Source: Limnoglobus roseus
GTDB lineage: Bacteria > Planctomycetota > Planctomycetia > Gemmatales > Gemmataceae
Reading direction: 5' to 3'
DNA: 64,000 nucleotides
Assembly (NCBI RefSeq): GCF_008254045.1
Contig: NZ_CP042425.1
Location: 2,728,001 to 2,792,000 of the forward strand
Below the pieces are notes generated by a model, which saw nothing but the letters and a program-made list of their open reading frames with translations, did no database searches and was not told the origin of the DNA. Within the stretch, counting starts at the first letter, position 1; each line of letters begins with the position of its first letter. Both the position numbers and the translations under genes were made by a program. Positions 58,836 through 64,000 of the stretch are shown here, in pieces.

Positions 58836-60032
58836 TCAGTCCGTGACCGACAGAGCACCGCTTCGGAAGTTCGAGTAATCATCACCACCGGCGTCCTTGG
58901 TCGTGTAGCCGGACGTCTTACCGAACATGACTTGTCCGCCCGGGCCGAAGCCCCACGGCGTGGCACCAACGTCGGACCCGTTAAACCCGCCGGAGATGAG
59001 TTGGTAGCCCGTGTTGTTAACCCACTTGTTGGCCGACTCGCGGAAGGCGGTCGGACCCATCTTGGCCGGGGCCGTACTTGCGTTGAAGTTCGAAACCGCC
59101 CCGCCCCACGGGCCGATGACCAGTTCCGTGCCGGCCACGGTGTCCTTGAACGGGTAGTCGCTGACGCTCCCAATGCCGCTGGTGGACATGTACAGGTACG
59201 GTGTTTTCCACGGGTCGAGATACCATTTCTCTTCCACACCCACCGTGGTCAGCGTGTCCGTCCCCCCCGTCCAACGGATCGGCGTGGCGGCCGTGAACCC
59301 GGCCGGTGCGGGGGACAGGGCCGCGATATCCGACCCGTGGTCCTTCCCCAGCCACACCGAAGGTGCCTTGAGTCGATCGGACTTGAAATCGAAGAATGCT
59401 GCAATGCGTTGCCCGTTCGGGCTAGTGGCCGTCGCCGCGAAGGGTTGGGTGGGGCTGGTCGAAAACCCGAGGAACTCCATGTTGACGCCGCCGCTCAGGA
59501 AGAACACCAAGCATTGGTTTGGGTCGAGCAGTAGTGGGTTGCTCGGCAGGAGGCCGTCCGTCTGGAGGTTGTTGGAGTCGCCAGTCATATCCGGCGGCCC
59601 GACGGCCACGGCGTTCTTACGGAGTCCGTTGTCCAGCAGGTTCATCCGGGGCCACATGGCCTTCAGGGCGACGATCTCGGGCGAGTTCGCGGTGAAGCCG
59701 GGGGCGAACGTAATGTTCCCCATCATGTCCCGAATTTGGTAGGCCGAACACAGCCGGAACGTCCCGCTCAGGACCGTCGTGCCGTTGAACGGTGCCCCCT
59801 GTCCACTACAGGGCACGTTGCGGCCGAACTTCGCCTTAAACTGACCGAGGGCCGTGTCCAGACCGGTGATGTCGGCCCGCAGCTTCGCTTCTTCCCCCTT
59901 GCGGCGGATCGGCCCTATCGCGGCGAGAACCAAGCCGACGAGGACGGCGATGATCGTGACGACCACCAGAATTTCGATCAGCGTGAAGCCGCCGCGGCGG
60001 GACGATCGCTGCGGGGTGAGTGTCCGCAACAT
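58836..60032 (-). CDS. GspG-like pseudopilin (first copy)
   Basis: The 398-residue protein has a prepilin leader (RRGGFTLIEILVVVTIIAVL) and the GspG-like KGEEAKLRADITGLDTALGQFKAKFGR stretch. The C-terminal WKTPYLYM and VIGPWGG phrases recall the GspG core (WGNPYQY...). The second of two ATGs was chosen because AGGAG is eight bases from it and only two from the first. About 150-residue GspG proteins are the norm, so this one also carries a large insert. It is the first pseudopilin after gspF and is likely the main subunit. Confidence 0.88.
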   Translation of the reverse strand: MLRTLTPQRSSRRGGFTLIEILVVVTIIAVLVGLVLAAIGPIRRKGEEAKLRADITGLDTALGQFKAKFGRNVPCSGQGAPFNGTTVLSGTFRLCSAYQIRDMMGNITFAPGFTANSPEIVALKAMWPRMNLLDNGLRKNAVAVGPPDMTGDSNNLQTDGLLPSNPLLLDPNQCLVFFLSGGVNMEFLGFSTSPTQPFAATATSPNGQRIAAFFDFKSDRLKAPSVWLGKDHGSDIAALSPAPAGFTAATPIRWTGGTDTLTTVGVEEKWYLDPWKTPYLYMSTSGIGSVSDYPFKDTVAGTELVIGPWGGAVSNFNASTAPAKMGPTAFRESANKWVNNTGYQLISGGFNGSDVGATPWGFGPGGQVMFGKTSGYTTKDAGGDDYSNFRSGALSVTD

Positions 60033-60095
60033 GGTCATTCTCCTGAGTGCAAGGACCGCCCGCGGAGGTCGTCCGCGGGCGTGAGAGTGTCTCGA

Positions 60096-61337
60096 CTATT
60101 TCGACAGGCCTTCCAGCAGCTTAATCAGCGGCAGGAACAGCGAGATGACGATCGCCCCGATGATGCCCCCGAGGAACACGATCATGATCGGCTCGAGCAG
60201 CGAGATCAGCGACTTCACCAGCGTGTCCACTTCTTCGTCGTAGAAGTCGGCCACCTTGTAGAGCATCGTGTCCAAGTCGCCGGTTTCCTCGCCGACCTCG
60301 ACCATGTTCACGACCATGTCGTCCACCAGCCGGCTTTCCCGCAGCGGGTCAGCAATCGTATCCCCTTCGCGGATGGATTCCAAAACCCGCTGGAACATCC
60401 GCTCGAAGACGAGGTTGTTGGCCGTGTCCTTGACGATGGCCAGGGCTTCGAGGATCGGCACGCCGGAACTGATGAGCGTGCCGAGCGTCCGCATCGTTCT
60501 CGCGACGATGGATTTCTCCGCGAGGCTCCCGACGATCGGTATCCAGAGCGTCATCCGGTCGAGGGCGTAGTTGCCCGCTTTCGTCATGCGGATGAGTTTT
60601 ATCAGGAGGTACACGCCGAGCGGGAACAGCGGGATGACGTACCAGTAGCTCGCCACCCAGTCGGACACGTCGATGAGGATCTTCGTCGGCGCGGGAAGCG
60701 ACAGGCCGAACTCCTCGAAGATCTTTTTGAACTTCGGGATGATCGACACCATGATGAACGTCAAGATGCCGACGGCGACGCAGATAACGACGCTCGGGTA
60801 CACCATCGCCCCGACGATCTTCCGCTTCAGGGTCTGCGACTTTTCTTTGAACTCGGCGAGGCGCTGGAGAATGACTTCGAGGGCACCGCCGGCCTCGCCG
60901 GCCTTCACCATGTTCACGTACAGCCGGTCGAAGCACTTGGGGTGTCGGCCGAGGGCTTCCGACAGGGTCGAGCCGGACTCGACGTCTTCCACCACGTCGA
61001 TGAGCGAGTTCCGCAGGGCGCTCGGCTTCATCTGCTTTTCGAGAATCCGCAGCGACCGGAGCACCGGCAGGCCGGCGTCCTGTAGCGTGCTGAACTGCCG
61101 GGTGAAGATGCAGAGCATCTTCTGCGACACGCCGCCGAGGACGAAGGTCTTGCGGCTCTTGCCGCCCTTCTTTTTCTTCCCCTTGCTGCCCTTCTTTTCC
61201 TGCGCGGCGGTGAGCTTCGTGACGAAGTAGCCCATCGCCTTGATCTTCTGCGAGGCTTCTTCTTCGTTCCCGGCATCGACCGAGTCCTTGACCTCCTGGC
61301 CAGACGTGTCGAGCGCTTCGAATTTATAAGTCGGCAT
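60096..61337 (-). CDS. gspF: Type II secretion/type IV pilus inner-membrane platform protein
   Basis: The 413-residue protein has the T2SSF layout: two homologous cytoplasmic helical domains (about 70-190 and 280-395) and three membrane segments (about 175-200, 225-250 and 385-408). Conserved phrases include FTRQFSTLQDAGLPVLRSLRIL, VKAGEAGGALEVIL and VNMVEVGEETGDLD. It anchors the ATPase to the pseudopilus. A Lys-rich insert (GSKGKKKKGGKSRK) lies near residue 50-65. The ATG has GAGGA at four bases; it follows gspE across a compound palindrome. Confidence 0.95.
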   Translation of the reverse strand: MPTYKFEALDTSGQEVKDSVDAGNEEEASQKIKAMGYFVTKLTAAQEKKGSKGKKKKGGKSRKTFVLGGVSQKMLCIFTRQFSTLQDAGLPVLRSLRILEKQMKPSALRNSLIDVVEDVESGSTLSEALGRHPKCFDRLYVNMVKAGEAGGALEVILQRLAEFKEKSQTLKRKIVGAMVYPSVVICVAVGILTFIMVSIIPKFKKIFEEFGLSLPAPTKILIDVSDWVASYWYVIPLFPLGVYLLIKLIRMTKAGNYALDRMTLWIPIVGSLAEKSIVARTMRTLGTLISSGVPILEALAIVKDTANNLVFERMFQRVLESIREGDTIADPLRESRLVDDMVVNMVEVGEETGDLDTMLYKVADFYDEEVDTLVKSLISLLEPIMIVFLGGIIGAIVISLFLPLIKLLEGLSK

Positions 61338-61391
61338 GGTGTCCTCTGTGTGAAACTGACCGCGCCCGGGTGTGCCTCGCGGTCGGCGACC

Positions 61392-61465
61392 GGCGAGCGT
61401 CGCGGCGTAAGCGCGACGTGCCTTCCTGGGGCCGGACACGTCGCGCTTACGCCGCGACGCTCGCC
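61392..61465. repeat. Compound palindrome between gspE and gspF (family copy 4)
   Basis: The arm GGCGAGCGTCGCGGCGTAAG continues to GCGCGACGTG and is matched by its exact complement ending at 61465. Inner stems GTCGCG/CGCGAC flank GCGTAA. It lies within an operon, so it could modulate expression of downstream genes relative to gspE. Confidence 0.85.
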
Positions 61466-61472
61466 TTGTCCG

Positions 61473-63740
61473 TTAGTCGTCCACGATCGTTTCCCGCACG
61501 ACCTCTTCCAGCGTCGTCGAGCCGATGCACAGGGCGTCGATGCCGGCCTCGCGGAGGCCCTTGATGCCGATCTTGCGGGTGTACGCCCGGATCTGGTCGT
61601 TCGACGCCCCGCGGCTGATCATGTCGCGGATGTCGTCGTTAATCAGCATCAACTCGTACAACCCCGTCCGGCCCTTGAAGCCGAGGTTGTTGCACTTGTC
61701 GCAGCCCTCGCCGTAGTAGAACTTCTGGCCCTTCAATTGCTCCGGTGTGGTGTTCAGTTCCATCAACTGGTCGCGGGTCGGCTCGTAAGCTGTTTTGCAG
61801 TTCGGGCACACCCGCCGCACCAACCGCTGCGCCTGGATGGCTTCCAGCGTTGCGGTGATGAGGAACGGCTCGACGCCCATGTCCCGCAGGCGGGTGATCG
61901 ACGACGGGGCGTCGTTCGTGTGCAGCGTGCTGAACACCAAGTGCCCCGTGAGCGACGCCTGAATGGAAATCTGGGCCGTTTCCAGGTCGCGGACTTCCCC
62001 GATGAGGATCACGTCCGGGTCTTGCCGCAGGATGGCCCGCAGGGCGGCGGCGAACGTCAGGTCGATCTCGTGGTTGATCGGGCACTGCACGAGGCCGTCG
62101 ATTTCGTACTCGACCGGGTCTTCCGTGGTGATGATCTTCGTCTCGATGTCGTTCAACTCGGACAGGGCCGAATAGAGCGTTGTCGTCTTGCCGGACCCGG
62201 TCGGCCCCGTCACGAGACAAATGCCGTTCGGCTTCTTGATGACCTCCCGGAAGTCAGCGAGGAGTTGCGGCGGCATGCCGATGCGGTCGAGCGACAGGCC
62301 GACGTTCGACTGGTCGAGCACTCGGATGACGACACTCTCGCCGAACAGAGTGGGCAACACGCTGACCCGCATGTCGATCCGGCTGGCCCCGAGGTTCAGT
62401 TCGATCCGCCCGTCCTGCGGCAGCCGGCGCTCGGCGATGTCGAGGTTCGCCATGACCTTGATCCGGCTGGAAATGGCCGTGGCCAGGTGGCGGGGCGGCG
62501 GGACCATCTCGTACAGCACGCCGTCGCACTTGTACCGCATCTTGTACTCGTCTTCGAACGGCTCGAAGTGGACGTCCGAGGCGTGGTCGCGGATGGCCAT
62601 GAGCATCACCATGTTGATGAGCTTCCGCACCGGGGCGGAGTGGGCCATTTCCTCGACGCTGTTCAGGTCGATGCTCGTTTCCCGCTTGCCGACGGCCTTG
62701 TTCAGGTCGGCGTCCCCTTCGATTTCCTTGAGGATGCTCGCGATCGACTCCTCGTCGGCCCCGCCGGCCCCGGCCCCGCCGGCCCCGGTCGAGTACGCCT
62801 TGTTCATCAGGTCGTCGACGGCCTTCGGCGGCGCGAGGACGGCCTTCACGTCGGCGATGCCGAGGAAGTTGCGGATGTCGTCGAGGGCTTGCAGGTTGTT
62901 CGGGTCGGACATCGCCACGGTCAGGACGTTGTTCTCGAACGTCAGCGGCACGACCTTGTACAACTCCGCCATCGTGTGCGGAACCTTGGCCGTGGCGTCC
63001 TTACTCGGCTTCACGTCGTCCAGGCTCTGCACCTTCATGCCGTGCAGTTCGGCCTGGGCTTGCAAGAGCTGGTCTTCGTTGACGAGGCCCCGCTCGGCGA
63101 CGAGCTCGGTCAGTTTGCTCTCACTGGTCCGCATCTCCTCGTAGATCGAATCGAGTTGCGCGTCGTCGAGGAACCCGAGGTCCACGAGCTTCTGGCCGAG
63201 TTGCTTCGTGTTCGAGTCGACGTGCGTCAGCGACTTCTTCTGCGGCTTCGGCGCGGGCTTCGGGGCCGGGGCGGCGGCGGGCTTGGGTCCGCCGGGCGTC
63301 GGTCCGGCGGCCGGGCGGGGTGCGCCCGGTACCGGCGGCTTGGCACCGCCCGCGGCGGCGGGGGCTTGCGGCCGGGGCGCACCCGGTGCGCCGGGCGTGG
63401 TTGGTCTCGCACCGGGAACGCCCGGCGTTGTCGGCCGGGGTGCGGGGGCTGTTCCGCCGGCCGGGGGGGCGGGCTTGGGCGCAGGTGCGACCGGCTTCTG
63501 TGCGGCAGCGCCGGGCGTACCGGGGGCCGGCGCGGGTTTGGGCGCGGGGGCGACCGGGCGTTGTGCGCCGGCGGGGGCTTGGCCCGATGTTGCGGGCCGT
63601 TGTTGCGGGGGCTGCCCCGGTGTAGCCGGCTTCGCGCCGTTGGCCTGCGGCGGCACGGCTGGCTTCGCCCCGGCCGCCGGCTGCGTACCGGGGGCCACCG
63701 GCTTCTTCGGGTCGTTCGGGAGTGGCGGAGTCGTCGACAT
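61473..63740 (-). CDS. gspE: Type II secretion/type IV pilus assembly ATPase
   Basis: The 755-residue ATPase has an N-terminal proline-, alanine-rich low-complexity region of about 175 residues (atypical). A GspE_N/MshEN-like domain follows (about 180-330, with LGQKLVDLGFLDDAQLDSI), then the AAA+ motor. Walker A is GPTGSGKT with Lys518, followed by the Asp box, Walker B (DPDVILIGEVRDLETA) and the His box (SLTGHLVFSTLHTNDA). A tetracysteine zinc element CPNC...CDKC lies near 640-690. It powers pseudopilus assembly from the cytoplasm. It is the first complete gene of the operon. Confidence 0.95.
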   Translation of the reverse strand: MSTTPPLPNDPKKPVAPGTQPAAGAKPAVPPQANGAKPATPGQPPQQRPATSGQAPAGAQRPVAPAPKPAPAPGTPGAAAQKPVAPAPKPAPPAGGTAPAPRPTTPGVPGARPTTPGAPGAPRPQAPAAAGGAKPPVPGAPRPAAGPTPGGPKPAAAPAPKPAPKPQKKSLTHVDSNTKQLGQKLVDLGFLDDAQLDSIYEEMRTSESKLTELVAERGLVNEDQLLQAQAELHGMKVQSLDDVKPSKDATAKVPHTMAELYKVVPLTFENNVLTVAMSDPNNLQALDDIRNFLGIADVKAVLAPPKAVDDLMNKAYSTGAGGAGAGGADEESIASILKEIEGDADLNKAVGKRETSIDLNSVEEMAHSAPVRKLINMVMLMAIRDHASDVHFEPFEDEYKMRYKCDGVLYEMVPPPRHLATAISSRIKVMANLDIAERRLPQDGRIELNLGASRIDMRVSVLPTLFGESVVIRVLDQSNVGLSLDRIGMPPQLLADFREVIKKPNGICLVTGPTGSGKTTTLYSALSELNDIETKIITTEDPVEYEIDGLVQCPINHEIDLTFAAALRAILRQDPDVILIGEVRDLETAQISIQASLTGHLVFSTLHTNDAPSSITRLRDMGVEPFLITATLEAIQAQRLVRRVCPNCKTAYEPTRDQLMELNTTPEQLKGQKFYYGEGCDKCNNLGFKGRTGLYELMLINDDIRDMISRGASNDQIRAYTRKIGIKGLREAGIDALCIGSTTLEEVVRETIVDD

Positions 63741-63813
63741 CGGGGGTTCGCCTTTATTCGTGGGGACGGCGGCTCGACCAAATGTTGGGAGCCGGCCGAT
63801 GTATTTCGAGAAT

Positions 63814-63839
63814 CGCCCGCCGACCGTGGCCGGCGGGCG
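63814..63839. terminator. Hairpin between the edge gene and gspE
   Basis: CGCCCGCCG (63814-63822) pairs with CGGCGGGCG (63831-63839) around an eight-base loop. No T-run follows on the minus strand, so it may be an attenuator or a dispersed palindrome rather than a full terminator. Confidence 0.35.
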
Positions 63840-63847
63840 CGGGATCG

Positions 63848-64000
63848 TTACCGCTTGTAGGGAGCCTTCTTGGGCTTGGAACGACCGTCGTCATCGTCGT
63901 CGTCATCGTCTTCCACGTCGCTGTCGTCCTCGTCCTCGTCTTCGTCATCGTCCTCTTCATCGAGGAGGCCGCGCTCGTAGGCGGCGATCTTGGCCGCGAG
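63848..64000 (-). CDS. C-terminal 50 residues of an acidic-tailed protein (cut by window edge)
   Basis: The frame enters from the right edge and ends with TAA at 63848-63850. The visible part starts LAAKIAAYERGLLDEE and continues with an almost unbroken run of Asp and Glu. It ends in a short basic tail, GRSKPKKAPYKR. Such tails occur on ribosomal, secretion or DNA-associated proteins, but the domain that would identify it lies outside the window. The gene precedes gspE in the same orientation and may be cotranscribed or separated by the hairpin in between. Confidence 0.8.
   Translation of the reverse strand, partial: LAAKIAAYERGLLDEEDDDEDEDEDDSDVEDDDDDDDDGRSKPKKAPYKR

Noticed and set aside
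1-64000. tRNA, rRNA or riboswitch genes
   Set aside because: No cloverleaf, rRNA segment or known riboswitch core was recognised by eye; a covariance-model search would be needed to exclude short ones.

Overview
The window is high-GC DNA (well above 60% by eye). Its gene content points to the phylum Planctomycetota, most likely the Gemmataceae (Gemmata/Fimbriiglobus-like). The markers are two DUF1559 pilin-like proteins with H-X9-DG-type C-termini, a DUF4058 protein, an exosortase locus with its associated glycosyltransferase and ligase, TPR/zinc-ribbon/receiver fusions, a WD40 protein, and many dispersed GC-rich palindromes between genes. Assignment rests on gene content only; no rRNA or tRNA gene was seen.

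Layout. (1) 1-3696, minus: N-terminal 1232 codons of a modular type I polyketide synthase (KS-AT-DH), cut by the left edge. (2) 3969-6566: a secreted protein with two tandem esterase domains and an SMP-30-like propeller. (3) 6567-7404: a gene-sparse, lower-GC stretch with a small glutamine-rich ORF interrupted by an in-frame TAG and followed by a clear terminator. (4) 7405-10700: a small zinc-ribbon protein, then ispA and dxs (isoprenoid precursors). (5) 10787-18775: HAD hydrolase, TPR-receiver protein, GntR/LacI-type regulator, HpnW-like oxidoreductase, SCO1-like copper chaperone, LOG protein, sugar epimerase-like protein, hemF. (6) 18988-22223: secreted protein, DUF1559 protein, MerR-family regulator, WD40 protein. 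(7) 22490-27004: a compact signalling cluster of TPR-zinc ribbon-receiver protein, unknown alpha-helical protein, stand-alone CheY-like receiver, and a large protein with immunoglobulin-like repeats ending in CheW. No CheA or receptor is in the window. (8) 27190-33406: DUF1559 protein with a small membrane partner, an ABC-2 exporter pair, thiolase, DUF4058 and AlkD/AlkC-like HEAT protein. (9) 33410-40109, minus: a tightly packed run of FHA protein, hexapeptide acyltransferase, nth, pepT, dual-specificity phosphatase, glycosyltransferase and an unknown protein, preceded by a good promoter candidate. (10) 40576-49273: exosortase/exopolysaccharide locus (exosortase, VanZ-like membrane protein, TIGR03087-like glycosyltransferase, O-glycosylation-type ligase, further glycosyltransferases, alpha/beta hydrolase). 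(11) 49338-63740, minus: type II secretion/type IV pilus-like operon in the canonical order E-F-G-G'-H-I-J-K, with a GspK/PilX-like protein of 1623 residues. (12) 63848-64000: acidic, lysine-tailed C-terminus of a gene entering from the right.

How the parts fit. Regions 10 and 11 are cell-surface machinery: one makes and anchors surface polysaccharide and protein, the other builds a pseudopilus. Region 7 looks like the receiver and adaptor half of a chemosensory or twitching-type pathway whose kinase lies elsewhere. The most interesting items are the CheW fusion cluster with its orphan paralogue, the giant pseudopilin operon, the TAG-interrupted small gene, the duplicated esterase-propeller protein, and a palindrome family in which the stems vary while pairing and loop are kept.
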